NCBI RefSeq assembly: GCF_009877425.1
Contig: NZ_WXEY01000009.1
Location: 1 to 64,000 of the forward strand
Reading direction: 5' to 3'
DNA: 64,000 bases
DNA from: Heliomicrobium undosum
Lineage (GTDB): Bacteria > Bacillota > Desulfitobacteriia > Heliobacteriales > Heliobacteriaceae
Part shown: one piece after another, positions 9,056-18,214 of the stretch
Position numbering within the stretch: position 1 is the stretch's first letter
Layout: every line of letters starts with the position of its first letter
Program-made: the position numbers and the translations under genes
Notes under the pieces: generated by a model
Database searches by the model: none
What the model saw: only the letters and a program-made list of their open reading frames with translations
Told to the model about the DNA's origin: nothing

Positions 9056-10791
9056 GTGTTAAATGACCTGAAGATTGGCGTCCGTATCATGATTTTGGTT
9101 TCCATACTGCTTCTTGCCATGTCGGCTCTCGGGTTGATTGGTCTATCCGTTTTTCAGGAAACCCATGAACTAAGTAATCGCACGGTGCGATCATCGGAAG
9201 AATTGTTGCAGATGGTAGACAGTTCCCGGAAAACGCAAGTCCTCTTTAAGAAACAGGTGCAAGAATGGAAGAACATACTGCTTCGCGGCCATGACCCCAC
9301 TGCCTTTCAAAAATATATGAGTAACTTTCAAAAGGAGGAAAAGGCGACCAGCGAGGAGTTGCAACGTCTCAAAGCGATGATGACCCGCTACGGTATGGAT
9401 GTGTCGTCGGTGGACCAGGCGTTAGCCACCCATGGGCAGTTGGGTCTCCGATACGGGGAAGCGCTGCGAGGGTTCAATGGAGGCGACCCGGAGAGCGTGC
9501 GAGCCGTCGATAAACAGGTGAACGGCATCGATCGCGCGCCCACCGAAGCGATTGATTCGATAGTTAAGCAGATTGAAAACTTCGCTGCACAAGAGTTTTC
9601 ACAAATGCAAAGCCAATCGGACGCGGCGTTGGCTCGTTTTCAACAGATTATTCTTACCGCCTTATTGATCAGCCTCATTGTCGGCGGTTCGATCGGCTGG
9701 TTCTTTGTCCGGCAAATCACCCGGCCCCTGAGTGTATTGCAAGAGAGAATCGCTGGTATTGCAGAATCGGATGGCGACTTAACGCAGCAGATCGATATTA
9801 CCAGTCGTGATGAGATTGGCGTGATGGCAAACAAGTTTAACCTGCTGTTGAATAAGACGAGAAACACCATCGCCCAGGCGGCTTCTGACGCGGTTAACCT
9901 GAACGAAAAAGCGAGGCAACTCTCTTCCACGACCGACGAGGTGCATCAGACATCCGAACAGATAGCGCTGGCCGTCGACGCCATCGCCCGCGGCAATCAG
10001 GATATCGCCAATGAGATCAACCAGATACGGGATTCGCTCCATGCCATCAACGGCAATGCGCAAACAACCGCTGACGGCGTGAAACGGATTGTCAGTGAAT
10101 TCTCCGACGTCAACCGTACGTTGGATGACGGTCGAGTGGTCATGCAAAAGCAAAAAGGGAAGTGCAAAAGACCATTTGCTTGACCAATGAAGTGACGGAA
10201 ACGGTGACCCGGTTAAAAGAAAAAACGCAATCCATCAGTCGTATCGCCGGAATCATCCAGAATATCGCTGAACAGACGAATCTTTTAGCCTTGAACGCAG
10301 CCATCGAAGCGGCCGGCGCTGGTGAGCAGGGGAGAGGGTTTGCCGTCGTGGCCGAAGAAGTGAGGAAACTTGCCGAGTCCTCCCGCCGATCGGCGCAGGA
10401 AGTCATGATACAGATCAAAGAGATGGAACAGGTGGTTGGACAAACGACCGCCGGCATAGATGACGCGAACATGGGCACTCGTAAGCAAGCGCAAGTGGCC
10501 GAGCAAACGGAGCAGTCTTTCGAACGGATCTCCGAAAAAGTAACCGTTGTCATGAAGGATACCCAGGACACAGGTCAACGGATGTTGCAGGTGATTCAGC
10601 AGGTGGAAGGTCTCTTTGCTTCCATCCATCGGATCGCCTCGGCGGCTAACGACGCTGCTGCGTCAACGGAGGAGGTTACTGCATCGGTCGAGGAGCAGAC
10701 AGCCCTTTTCGAAAACGTCGCCGTCATCGCGGAGGAATGTAAAGGGTTGGCCGTGGGCTTACAGAATACGGTAAATCGGTTCCGATACTAA
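9056..10791 (+). CDS. Methyl-accepting chemotaxis protein, frameshifted
   Basis: A chemoreceptor split by one frame change near 10158-10170. The first part (376 codons) has helix 1 at about residues 10-32, an all-helical 4HB-type sensor domain, helix 2 near 198-218, a HAMP domain and the first signalling helix. The second part, in another frame, carries the kinase-contact hairpin with [20 protein letters not shown] and the return helix to the C-terminus. The break is in AAAAAGGG, a run prone to length change, and one base fewer restores one long protein. The hairpin reads AAGAGEQ where most receptors have AARAGEQ. Start GTG 9056 follows GAGGAGG. It may be a real mutation or a sequencing error. 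Confidence 0.85.
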
Positions 10792-10857
10792 GCGACGCGA
10801 AAAGACAACCGCCGGTGCCACTGCAGGCTGGTGGAAAAAAGAGCATCGCGAAAGGCA

Positions 10858-10888
10858 TCAAGGGCAGTCGAGAAGGCGGCCCTTTTTG
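10858..10888 (+). terminator. Terminator after the frameshifted chemoreceptor
   Basis: AAGGGC / GCCCTT stem ending in TTTTT. Confidence 0.65.
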
Positions 10889-10922
10889 CATGCAATCCAA
10901 CGATGGAAGGATTTCTTATTTG

Positions 10923-11387
10923 CTATCTCTGGGCCTTTCCTGTTATGTGCTCAATGTCTATTTTGACCACGCGCGTTTTATCTCCAGATTGCTTAATGTA
11001 CTTTTTACCATTTTCTACGTAATCCAAGGAATATTTTTTGACGAGCGCCAATAATCCATGCTCTTTTTCGTGATCATGAACGATCTTCGCTCTTCCAAAG
11101 ACAATAACGCTTTCGTAGTTGGTATCAAATGAGCTTGATAACAGTTCTGTATCGCCGACGACACAAAAAGAAACCTTGCTTTCATTTTGAATATTGTCAA
11201 GTTTTTGGCCTGTTAGGGCAGAGTGAAAATATATGCAGCCATTTTCATAAACATAATTTAATGGTACGCCATAAGGATATCCGTCGGCGCTGATCGTTGA
11301 AAGAATTCCGATTTGGCCTTTCACAAGGATTTGCGCGCAATCTTCCGATGATATTTGCTTATCGCTTCTACGCATTTCAGTAAACAT
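10923..11387 (-). CDS. Pyridoxamine 5'-phosphate oxidase-family protein (NimA-like)
   Basis: A 154-residue FMN-binding split-barrel protein. Recognisable stretches are FTEMRRSDK, GILSTISADGYPYGVPLNYV, IYFHSALTGQKLDNI and VIVFGRAKIV, as in the NimA/nitroimidazole-resistance-related PPOX family. Members bind FMN or haem and reduce small substrates; the substrate here is unknown. ATG 11387 (MFTEMRR) has GAAGGG nine bases upstream, whereas ATG 11396 is too close to it. Confidence 0.85.
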   Translation of the reverse strand: MFTEMRRSDKQISSEDCAQILVKGQIGILSTISADGYPYGVPLNYVYENGCIYFHSALTGQKLDNIQNESKVSFCVVGDTELLSSSFDTNYESVIVFGRAKIVHDHEKEHGLLALVKKYSLDYVENGKKYIKQSGDKTRVVKIDIEHITGKAQR

Positions 11388-11490
11388 TTTGCTCATCCCT
11401 TCGCTTTAATAACTTACATGATAACATAAAGGCGGAAATAATGAAAAAGCAGGGGGGGGTAAATTCTGAGGGCCGGTTGCTCCGCCTGAC

Positions 11491-11519
11491 TTGTCAGACA
11501 CAAGTGAAGGCTGTATAGT
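11491..11519 (+). promoter_or_regulatory. Sigma-A promoter of the GNAT gene
   Basis: TTGTCA, 17-bp spacer, TATAGT, 45 bp before the start codon. The best-formed vegetative promoter in this region. Confidence 0.75.
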
Positions 11520-11563
11520 AATAACATGAAGAGACTTAAATAACATAAACAGAGGGAGATATT

Positions 11564-11974
11564 ATGGAACTCAAATTTGAAGATTATTTAATCAGTACTG
11601 ATAAGACGCTTTTGCACCATGAGACGATTTATCAGTTCTTGGCATCGTCATATTGGGCGAATAAAAGATCTATTGAAGCGATCAACAAATCAATTGAAAC
11701 ATCGCTTTGTTTCGGCGTTTATCATGGAAACAGGCAAATTGGATTTGCTCGAATCGTTTCAGATTTTGCCACGATGTACTGGTTAGCAGATGTCATGATC
11801 GATGAAGAGTACCGTGGCCTAGGTATTGGAAAAAAACTAATAGAAACAATCCTTGCTAGTGAAGAATTGAAAGGTCTAAATGGGATTTTAGGAACACTTG
11901 ATGCACATAGATTATATGAACAATTTGGATTTGTCAAAAACGCTGATAGATTCATGGTCAGAAGACCTATATAG
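11564..11974 (+). CDS. GNAT-family N-acetyltransferase
   Basis: A 136-residue single-domain acetyltransferase. The acetyl-CoA loop is visible as YRGLGIGKKLIETI (motif A, R/QxxGxG/A), preceded by the WLADVMIDEEY strand and followed by LYEQFGFV (motif B). It transfers an acetyl group from acetyl-CoA to an amine that cannot be told from sequence. GAGGGAG lies before ATG 11564. It is a single-gene unit with its own promoter and terminator. Confidence 0.88.
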   Translation: MELKFEDYLISTDKTLLHHETIYQFLASSYWANKRSIEAINKSIETSLCFGVYHGNRQIGFARIVSDFATMYWLADVMIDEEYRGLGIGKKLIETILASEELKGLNGILGTLDAHRLYEQFGFVKNADRFMVRRPI

Positions 11975-12014
11975 CAGCAGTATTATTGAGAGCCTGTATC
12001 TCAACCGGCTCAAA

Positions 12015-12050
12015 TAACAGTCTAGGTCAAATACCTGGGCTGTTTTGTTA
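12015..12050 (+). terminator. Terminator after the GNAT gene
   Basis: Hairpin CAG-TCT-AGGT / ACCT-GGG-CTG (with wobble pairs) within AACAG...CTGTT, followed by a T-rich tail. Confidence 0.6.
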
Positions 12051-12099
12051 TTTACGGGGTTGCCTTGATAAAGGGGTTAGGTATGTTCGCAAAATAATC

Positions 12100-12414
12100 C
12101 TACATTACAGCAATATCCGCTCTGTCGATATATTCTAGATAAGAAGTAAAATGATTGTAATAACTTTTGCGTAAGGGGGCCGGTCTATGGTATTTCAAGA
12201 ACTCGCCTCTGAAGGTTGTAATGTCGGCTTTATGGTGAACCATTTGACTGTTGAGCAGTTTGACAGATATGCCAGGGTATGGATATGCAAGTGCCATATC
12301 ACCATGAGAAAAAATATGCCCAAGTCCGCCTTTACAAAGCACTTTTATCAGTTGTGGAGTAAAGCGAAAAGGATCGATGAAAACATCTTTGACCAGTTGC
12401 TTTACATCATTCAA
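12100..12414 (-). CDS. Unassigned reading frame, perhaps a gene remnant
   Basis: A 104-codon leftward frame from TTG 12414. It reads as protein-like sequence (DPFRFTPQLIKVL, GGLGHIFSHGD, YPYPGISVKLL) but belongs to no family I recognise and has no ribosome binding site. Its end is similar to a fragment near 4735-4841 at peptide level, which favours this strand. A rightward frame, 12187-12459 (90 codons, AAGGGGG before its ATG), overlaps it and cannot be excluded. It may be the 3' part of a degraded gene. Confidence 0.3.
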   Translation of the reverse strand: MNDVKQLVKDVFIDPFRFTPQLIKVLCKGGLGHIFSHGDMALAYPYPGISVKLLNSQMVHHKADITTFRGEFLKYHRPAPLRKSYYNHFTSYLEYIDRADIAVM

Positions 12415-12463
12415 GGGGTCGCAGCCGCAGAAAGCTATTCAAATCAAAGCGTTGGGTAAGTCA

Positions 12464-12507
12464 AAAAAAAGACACAAGTGGACTACGTCCGCCCTGTGTC
12501 TTTTTTT
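12464..12507. terminator. Bidirectional terminator
   Basis: A-tract, GACACA stem, inner AGTGGA / TCCGCC pairs, TGTGTC, then a T-tract. It could serve transcripts from both sides. Confidence 0.8.
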
Positions 12508-12590
12508 ATTGGCGGAAATAACGAAAAGCTTGGCGGTAACATCGAGAATGCCCACGCTTTTCGTTCTATTGACGGTTGGACTTGCTGACA

Positions 12591-13151
12591 TCACTGGATG
12601 TAATAGACTGGATTCGCCTTTCTTTCCGGCGCGGTCTGATTTTCTTTCATCTTATAGCCGAGTACGATGGCATAGAGCGGCCGATAGTGTTCTGGGATTT
12701 CCATTTGACGAATCCACCGCTCGCCTGTTTCCCCCTCGAAAAGATGAATGACCGATTGCGTCCAGCATGAACCGACACCGAGGGATTCGGCAGCCAACAG
12801 CATGTTTTGGGTGGCTGCGGCGCAGTCCACATGGGGCAGCATTGCCCTTGTGTCCCCACTGATGAAAACAGCGCATGGCGCATTGTGAAACACATGAAAA
12901 TCTGGACTTGTTGCAAACCGCTTGAAATGCGGATGTTCAGATTTGGCGAAAAACGCCTTGGCATCCTGATTGATCTTATTCATGATTTGCTTGTTCTGGA
13001 CGACAGTAAAATGCCAAGGCTGTTGATTCGCGGCGCTTGGCGCATACATCCCTGCTTCAATGATGGCGCCCAGAGCCTCTTCTTGAATAGGGTCTTCTTT
13101 AAATGACCGCGTGCTTCTTCGATGCTTAATGACCGATAAGGCGCTGTTCAA
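12591..13151 (-). CDS. Nitroreductase-family flavoprotein
   Basis: A 186-residue FMN-dependent NAD(P)H oxidoreductase. The family N-terminus IKHRRSTRSFKEDPI carries the FMN-phosphate-binding RRS/TR motif. APSAANQQPWHF follows, and the C-terminal half has AAATQNMLLAAESLGVGSCW with the glycine-rich FMN contact. Such enzymes reduce nitro compounds, quinones or flavins. Start ATG 13151 follows GAGGGA. It is a single gene; no regulator is adjacent in the same direction. Confidence 0.88.
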   Translation of the reverse strand: MNSALSVIKHRRSTRSFKEDPIQEEALGAIIEAGMYAPSAANQQPWHFTVVQNKQIMNKINQDAKAFFAKSEHPHFKRFATSPDFHVFHNAPCAVFISGDTRAMLPHVDCAAATQNMLLAAESLGVGSCWTQSVIHLFEGETGERWIRQMEIPEHYRPLYAIVLGYKMKENQTAPERKANPVYYIQ

Positions 13152-13295
13152 TGCTGTTCCCTCACAATCAACAATATCTTTCAGGTTAGGGTAGCCATTA
13201 AAAAAGGAGATTATGCCGATTGCTCGCTTGGTTCAACGGTTTACCTGTTCCAGTACTTCCTTGAAAAGTGGTCTTTATAAGCTACCGCTATGCCC

Positions 13296-13351
13296 TTGAC
13301 AAGGTCATCGCGACAACACATACTGTAAGTAACATATAGATATCATCTACA
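13296..13351 (+). promoter_or_regulatory. padR promoter and candidate operator
   Basis: TTGACA (13296-13301), 17-bp spacer, CATACT. It is followed by the inverted repeat TAGAT-ATC-ATCTA (13337-13349) inside a longer ACAT...TACAT dyad. The position just after the promoter fits autoregulation by the PadR protein encoded 20 bp downstream. Confidence 0.55.
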
Positions 13352-13369
13352 TAAAAGGAGGTAGGGCTT

Positions 13370-13711
13370 TTGGCTAAAGTAAACTATGGACGTCACTTAC
13401 CAGCCTTTATTTTGTTGTTTCTGGCCCAAGAACCGGCCTATGGACTCACATTGCTGAAACAACTAGAACAGCGGTTGCCCCATAATAACGCTGACAGCGC
13501 TGCCGTATACCGGGCGTTGCAGGAGTTGGAGAAGAGCGAAGCCGTCGAATCCTATTGGGACACGTCAGATCCGGGTCCCGCAAAGAAATGGTATAAAATA
13601 TCGCCCCAAGGATTCCGTATCTTAGATGACTTCAAAAAGGATATTGAGCAGCGGAAGAGCAATATCGAGTTCTTTTTGAGCGAATACGCCAAATTATTCT
13701 CGAAAGAATGA
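13370..13711 (+). CDS. PadR-family transcriptional regulator
   Basis: A 113-residue winged-helix protein with the PadR pattern: LLFLAQEPAYGLTLLKQLEQ, VYRALQELEKSEAVES, a wing with KKWYKISPQG, and a short C-terminal dimerisation helix. It starts at TTG 13370 with AAGGAGG about 10 nt upstream. Its end overlaps the region just before the first permease gene, so regulator and both permeases form one operon, which suggests that it controls their expression. Confidence 0.85.
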   Translation: MAKVNYGRHLPAFILLFLAQEPAYGLTLLKQLEQRLPHNNADSAAVYRALQELEKSEAVESYWDTSDPGPAKKWYKISPQGFRILDDFKKDIEQRKSNIEFFLSEYAKLFSKE

Positions 13712-13722
13712 AGGTGGGATAT

Positions 13723-14199
13723 ATGACGACAATTGTACTTTATACGATAGCATTGTGCTTGGCAGCCCTTTCATGGCGCAAAGACAAAAGCAAAACCATG
13801 GTTGCGTTAAGGAAGGCATGGACCAGCTTTTTGAAACTCCTTCCCGACGTGCTGGTCATCATGCTGCTCGTCGGCATTTCTTTAGCTGTTTTAAAACCGG
13901 AAATCATTTCGAGATTTATTGGAGACAGTTCCGGGCTGTATGGGATCATTGTCGCCTTGCTCGTTGGTTCGATCACGATGGTCCCCAGTTTCGTCGCCTT
14001 TCCCTTAGCCGCGGCGTTGCTCCAGGGAGGCGCAGGCTATACGCAGGTTGCAGCGTTTGTTTCTACATTGATGGCGGTAGGCATTATCACCCTGCCGGCG
14101 GAAGTCAAATATTTTAACAAACCGATCGCCTTGCTGCGAAACGCCTTCGCCTTTATCATTGCTGTTTTGTTTACGATAGTAATCGGGTGGGTGATGTGA
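13723..14199 (+). CDS. Half-size permease (DUF318/ArsP-like), first of a pair
   Basis: A 158-residue membrane protein with about five helices. It carries a motif block, LLVGSITMVPSFVAFPLAAALL, like one half of the two-repeat predicted permeases of the YraQ/ArsP type. AGGTGGG precedes ATG 13723. It is followed after 10 bp by a second half-size protein with the matching repeat LLGTAAAGPLYVAFPLAILL, so the two probably assemble into a heteromeric transporter. The substrate is unknown. Confidence 0.75.
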   Translation: MTTIVLYTIALCLAALSWRKDKSKTMVALRKAWTSFLKLLPDVLVIMLLVGISLAVLKPEIISRFIGDSSGLYGIIVALLVGSITMVPSFVAFPLAAALLQGGAGYTQVAAFVSTLMAVGIITLPAEVKYFNKPIALLRNAFAFIIAVLFTIVIGWVM

Positions 14200-14209
14200 G
14201 GTGGAAACC

Positions 14210-14731
14210 ATGAAACAATACAGGTGGAGCTTCGCCCTTTTTCTACTTATTGTCCTTTTGTACCTATTTGATCAGCAACTCGGCAGGGACGCTTTTTTCA
14301 TCACCTATGATAATTTGGAACAGATGCTTGCCTTGGTGCCGCCCATCTTCATCCTAATGGGACTTTTGGACGTATGGATTCCCAAAGAGACATTAATCCG
14401 GTATATGGGTCCTGGTTCAAGCTATAGAGGGTTAGCCATTGCCTTCCTACTCGGCACTGCGGCTGCAGGTCCGCTCTATGTGGCATTCCCCCTTGCGATC
14501 CTGCTCTTAAAAAAAGGCGCCCGCCTGGCGAATGTGGTGTTCTTTTTGGGCGTTTGGTCGAGCACGAAGCTTCCCATCGTCTTGTTCGAAATCGCTTCCT
14601 TCGGTTTGACCTTCACCGTTATCCACATCGGGATCAGCATTCCAGCCTATTTGGCAACAGCCTACCTGATAGAAAAAATGGTCTCCGACACAGAACTTAG
14701 AGGTATCATTCAAAAAGCGGAAGTGGCATAG
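14210..14731 (+). CDS. Half-size permease (DUF318/ArsP-like), second of a pair
   Basis: A 173-residue membrane protein, five predicted helices, with the repeat GTAAAGPLYVAFPLAILLL equivalent to the one in the preceding gene. GAGGTGG lies 5 nt before ATG 14210; an in-frame GTG at 14201 is inside the ribosome binding site. It ends the PadR-permease operon and is followed by a strong terminator. In ArsP-type permeases both repeats are in one chain; here they are two genes. Confidence 0.75.
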   Translation: MKQYRWSFALFLLIVLLYLFDQQLGRDAFFITYDNLEQMLALVPPIFILMGLLDVWIPKETLIRYMGPGSSYRGLAIAFLLGTAAAGPLYVAFPLAILLLKKGARLANVVFFLGVWSSTKLPIVLFEIASFGLTFTVIHIGISIPAYLATAYLIEKMVSDTELRGIIQKAEVA

Positions 14732-14771
14732 ACGCTTATTTCCTTTGGCTAGGCTGCAGCACTGTGGCCAT

Positions 14772-14800
14772 GAGTCTCATTCATGAGGCTCCTTTTTTTT
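14772..14800 (+). terminator. Terminator of the PadR-permease operon
   Basis: GAGTCTCAT / ATGAGGCTC stem with one G-T pair and a 2-nt loop, then eight Ts. Confidence 0.9.
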
Positions 14801-14963
14801 AGAGAGTAGCATGAGAAAGAAGCGTCTCTGCCGACAATTTATATTAATCATTATTTCGATACCTTACATATGGAAATTTAACTAGATTTTTGCATATGCC
14901 ACTTGAAAAAGGGAATAAATGCTGTAAAATAAATGAGAATACGGGCAGGGGGTATGATATGGC

Positions 14964-16688
14964 GTGCGTTTCTGGGATAGTCTGATCGTCAAGATCGCGA
15001 TTTACATCATGCTCGGTAGTGGAATAGTGGCGGCGCCCTTTATCACTTATATCGGCTCAAAGCAAACTGAGGAGATACGGAAGCAAGCGGTCAATAAAGC
15101 GAAAACGATGGCCGACATTGTTGCCGTATACCGAAATACGCATCAGCAGTTCAGCGATAAGCTGCATATGCCATCCATTGAAGTACTATTGGCCATGTCT
15201 AAAAAGTTTAACGTATTGCCTGAGAATGATGTCACCTTTCATATCACCTCTGCGACAGAACTGTTGATAAACCCTGAAAACAAGCCAACCGAATGGGATG
15301 AAAAAGCGATGGGGCAGTTTGTGCAAGCAGCCGACAACAAAGAGCGGGCTGAGCAGCAGGATTTTTTAGAGTTTCAGCGCATGGAGAATCGAGAGGTTCT
15401 TCTCTACGCTCGTCCGATCTATACCACTCCCGGCTGTTTGAACTGCCACCCGAAAAACAAAGTGAACGAAATTGCCGGCATTCAGACTGTCTCGGTAGAT
15501 ATGTCGAGATCAAACGCCAAAGCGGCAGCCTTGTACTGGGAGCTGGGGTTTTTAGGGATTATGCTTCCTTTGGCCATTACAGGATTGCTGGCGATCATCT
15601 TCCGCTTTCAGTTGCTGCTGCCGATACGCCGGCAGATTCTTACGATGGAACAGGTGGCTTCGGGTGATCTGAGAATCGCCCGAGAGGCCAATCCTTTTTC
15701 CGGGGAAGTGGGCCAGTTGGCCCAGGCTTTCCGCGCTATGACATTACGCTTGTCCCAATTGATCGAACAGATTCAAAAACACTCCGTTCAGATCATGGGC
15801 ACGTCGGATGTGCTTGTCTCTACCAGCAAGCATTCGACCAGAGCAGCTGAAGAGGTCATGAAAAGCGCGCGGGAACTGGCCTGCGGGGCCACGCAGACAG
15901 CCAGCCAGGTGGAACAGGGGAGCGGACATGCCCACGATCTGGCCCATATCCTGCGCGAGGTCTCCGACGGCGCGGCAAAAGCGGTTCTATCAGCCAAAAC
16001 AACCGTCGAAGACGCTGAAAAAGGGCAGGCTGATCTGGAACTTGTCAAGGGGAGCATGGATGCGATCCAGCAGGCCGTGAACAATGCAGCGGAACGGGTG
16101 GCTTCATTAAAGACACGCTCGCTGGCGATCGATGAGGTGATTGCCATCATCGTAGGAATCTCCGATCAAACGAACCTTCTCGCCTTGAACGCTGCCATTG
16201 AAGCGGCTAGAGCCGGTGAGCATGGCCGGGGCTTTGCTGTTGTCGCCGATGAGGTGAGAAGACTGGCGGAACAAGCAAAAGGGTCTTCCGAGGAGGTTCG
16301 GCGCTTAATCGTCGGTATTCGTCAAGAAATTGATATCGTCACCGAGCAGACACAGAACGGTTCACGTGAAGTCGACTCCGGTTATCAGGTTGTTCAAAAG
16401 GCCTCTCAATCGTTCAATACGATTGAGGCCAATACGCGCCTGCTGGCGATAGAGATCGAGCGGGTGGCGGAAGCAGCGCGCGAAATCACCGGGAAGGGCG
16501 ATGAGATCGCTAAAAACTTCATCACCATCGATGAGATTGCGCGCAAGAACTCGGAAGATACACAGGCGACAGCCCTTTCCATCGAACGGCAGTTAGCGCT
16601 TATCGAAGAGTTGGCGACGACGGCAGACACATTGAAACAGGTCGCCCACAACTTGGAGGAGACAGCCAGCCAGTTTGTTTTGCCATAA
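14964..16688 (+). CDS. Chemoreceptor with CxxCH (haem-type) sensor domain
   Basis: A 574-residue methyl-accepting chemotaxis protein. Helix 1 is at 8-30. The extracytoplasmic domain (31-190) resembles DUF3365/Tll0287-like sensors and contains CLNCH (Cys158, Cys161, His162), a c-type haem attachment motif. Helix 2 is at 193-216 and HAMP at about 217-270. The signalling domain has [20 protein letters not shown] at its tip (about residues 400-420). It would steer movement by redox state or a gas bound to the haem. GTG 14964 is used with GCAGGGGG about 11 nt upstream. A hairpin follows the gene. Confidence 0.9.
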   Translation: MRFWDSLIVKIAIYIMLGSGIVAAPFITYIGSKQTEEIRKQAVNKAKTMADIVAVYRNTHQQFSDKLHMPSIEVLLAMSKKFNVLPENDVTFHITSATELLINPENKPTEWDEKAMGQFVQAADNKERAEQQDFLEFQRMENREVLLYARPIYTTPGCLNCHPKNKVNEIAGIQTVSVDMSRSNAKAAALYWELGFLGIMLPLAITGLLAIIFRFQLLLPIRRQILTMEQVASGDLRIAREANPFSGEVGQLAQAFRAMTLRLSQLIEQIQKHSVQIMGTSDVLVSTSKHSTRAAEEVMKSARELACGATQTASQVEQGSGHAHDLAHILREVSDGAAKAVLSAKTTVEDAEKGQADLELVKGSMDAIQQAVNNAAERVASLKTRSLAIDEVIAIIVGISDQTNLLALNAAIEAARAGEHGRGFAVVADEVRRLAEQAKGSSEEVRRLIVGIRQEIDIVTEQTQNGSREVDSGYQVVQKASQSFNTIEANTRLLAIEIERVAEAAREITGKGDEIAKNFITIDEIARKNSEDTQATALSIERQLALIEELATTADTLKQVAHNLEETASQFVLP

Positions 16689-16690
16689 TA

Positions 16691-16715
16691 AAAAGCCACC
16701 CTTTGCGGAGTGGCT
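16691..16715 (-). terminator. Leftward terminator
   Basis: AGCCAC / GTGGCT stem; read leftward it ends in TTTTTATTA. It fits the end of the ATP-grasp transcription unit and overlaps the 3' end of the chemoreceptor unit. Confidence 0.65.
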
Positions 16716-16751
16716 GGGAGGCAAGTTCGCCGGTTTCGGTTCAACGATTGT

Positions 16752-16895
16752 TCAGATAGTCTTCTTCGGGATGTTGGCGCTAGGGGCGCCGGTTGCCTTA
16801 TTGCCAGCGTCTGATTTCGTGACCGTTTTTCCTGTCGTGATCCCGGTGCCGACTGTGGTTGGCGTTTGTGTTGGCTTTCGTTTATCGTCAGACAT
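16752..16895 (-). CDS. Small hydrophilic protein, unknown
   Basis: A 47-codon frame rich in Thr, Lys and Gly (MSDDKRKPTQTPTTVGTG and so on, ending in KKTI) without hydrophobic segments. AAGGTGA lies just upstream of ATG 16895. It sits 46 bp after the ATP-grasp gene on the same strand and before a leftward terminator, which supports a real cotranscribed gene. No family recognised. Confidence 0.4.
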   Translation of the reverse strand: MSDDKRKPTQTPTTVGTGITTGKTVTKSDAGNKATGAPSANIPKKTI

Positions 16896-16941
16896 CCTAT
16901 CACCTTGTTTCTTCATGATGTTTTTGTTTGCTCTTGGCAGG

Positions 16942-18102
16942 TCAGGCCATCGCCTGTATATACCTGATAGCCTCCCGGATTCGCGCCAATTCGCCGGAGC
17001 GGACCAGATAGGCGTAGTCGCCCATGGCCACCCGGAAGACGGGGTCGATGGCGCCATGGTGGCAGACGAGGTCCCCCAGTTGCCGCAGCACATCGGCATG
17101 GGGGTGGACATAAGGTTTGCCCCTTTTCCGGCTGATGAAGGCGCAGTGGTATTTTCGGTCATAGCGGGCGGTAAACCGGTTGTGGACGATCACGTTCGCC
17201 CACTGGGCGTAGATATCGATGTCATTAGCATAATTGAACATGTCCAGTGTAAAGCCGCCCGGCGGGCGCATGTTCACTTCCAGGGCGATAATGCGGTCAT
17301 CGGCGGTCCGGAAAAACTCAAAGTGAAAGAAGCGCTCCCGCACATCGAAGGCGCGCAATGTCCGCAGGCCGGCCGCTTGCAGGTCGGCGGGGATTTCTCT
17401 CAGGGAGTAGAAGGAGACGTGGAGATCGTCGTTGACGGCTTCCATGACGCCCTGGTTGTACACATGGGAGGTAAAGAAGACGGGATGACCCTCCCGGTCG
17501 GTGAGGCCGTCAAAGGAGCAGATCGTTCCTTGGACGAATTCCTCTAAAAAATAGTCCACTGGCGGTTTATCGGAAAAAAACCGCGCAAGGTCGGTGTCGT
17601 CATTCAAGCGGAATGTTTTTGCCGCGCCGACGCCAGTGTCCGGTTTCACCACCACCGGGTAGCCGACCTCGTCGATCAATCTTTTTGCCGATTCCAGCGT
17701 CGGGATGAGACCGCCGCGGGCGACAGGGATGCCGGCAGATTGGAAGACTTTTTTCATCTCCGACTTGCGTTTGATCCGGGCGATATCCTTGTAATGGATG
17801 CCGAAAACGTTGAAGTCAGTGCGCAGGCGCGCCTCTGAAGCCAGCCAGTGTTCGTTCAGCGATTCGATGCGGTCGATCTTGCCATAACGATGGGTGAAAT
17901 AGCCGCATGCCCGCAGGAGTTGGTCGTAATCCTCCATGTTATGGGCCTGATGATAGTCTGTGAGGGCAAAACGCAGTTCCGGTCGCAGTCGTTCATAGGA
18001 CTCGTCGGCCACAGCCAGCACCGTCACGCCCAACTCCTTCAGCCGGATGCAGAAGCGGTAGTAGTTCGGAGGGAAATGGGGCGACAGAAAGACGATGTTC
18101 AA
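16942..18102 (-). CDS. ATP-grasp family ligase
   Basis: A 386-residue carboxylate-amine ligase-type enzyme. The N-terminal pre-ATP-grasp domain starts NIVFLSPHFPPNYYRF. The ATP-binding core has YPVVVKPDTGVGA and YFLEEFVQG, and the Mg/ATP site has FEFFRTADDRIIALEVNMR with the usual Glu and Asn ligands, followed by PPGGFTLDMFNYA. Carbamoyl-phosphate-synthetase-like ATP-grasp proteins join an acyl-phosphate to an amine; the substrates are unknown. TTG 18102 has GGAGG 8 nt upstream and gives MNIVFLSP; TTG 18117 is part of the leader. Confidence 0.8.
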   Translation of the reverse strand: MNIVFLSPHFPPNYYRFCIRLKELGVTVLAVADESYERLRPELRFALTDYHQAHNMEDYDQLLRACGYFTHRYGKIDRIESLNEHWLASEARLRTDFNVFGIHYKDIARIKRKSEMKKVFQSAGIPVARGGLIPTLESAKRLIDEVGYPVVVKPDTGVGAAKTFRLNDDTDLARFFSDKPPVDYFLEEFVQGTICSFDGLTDREGHPVFFTSHVYNQGVMEAVNDDLHVSFYSLREIPADLQAAGLRTLRAFDVRERFFHFEFFRTADDRIIALEVNMRPPGGFTLDMFNYANDIDIYAQWANVIVHNRFTARYDRKYHCAFISRKRGKPYVHPHADVLRQLGDLVCHHGAIDPVFRVAMGDYAYLVRSGELARIREAIRYIQAMA

Positions 18103-18172
18103 GCCAACAACCTCCAATCACCAGTGATCATTCCCTCCAGCGGCGTCGGATAGTACGCTCGTTGTAAAATAG

Positions 18173-18210
18173 CACCGCCGGGAGCGCTGTTCACAGGCCG
18201 CCCGGCGGTT
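18173..18210 (-). terminator. Leftward terminator after the moeA pair
   Basis: ACCGCCGGG / CCCGGCGGT 9-bp stem with an 18-nt loop; read leftward it is followed by GCTATTTTAC. Confidence 0.65.
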
Positions 18211-18214
18211 TGAG

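Noticed and set aside
12187-12459. Rightward 90-codon frame
   Set aside because: Has an AAGGGGG site, but the overlapping leftward frame is similar at peptide level to a second locus, which favours the other strand; left undecided in the annotation of 12100-12414.
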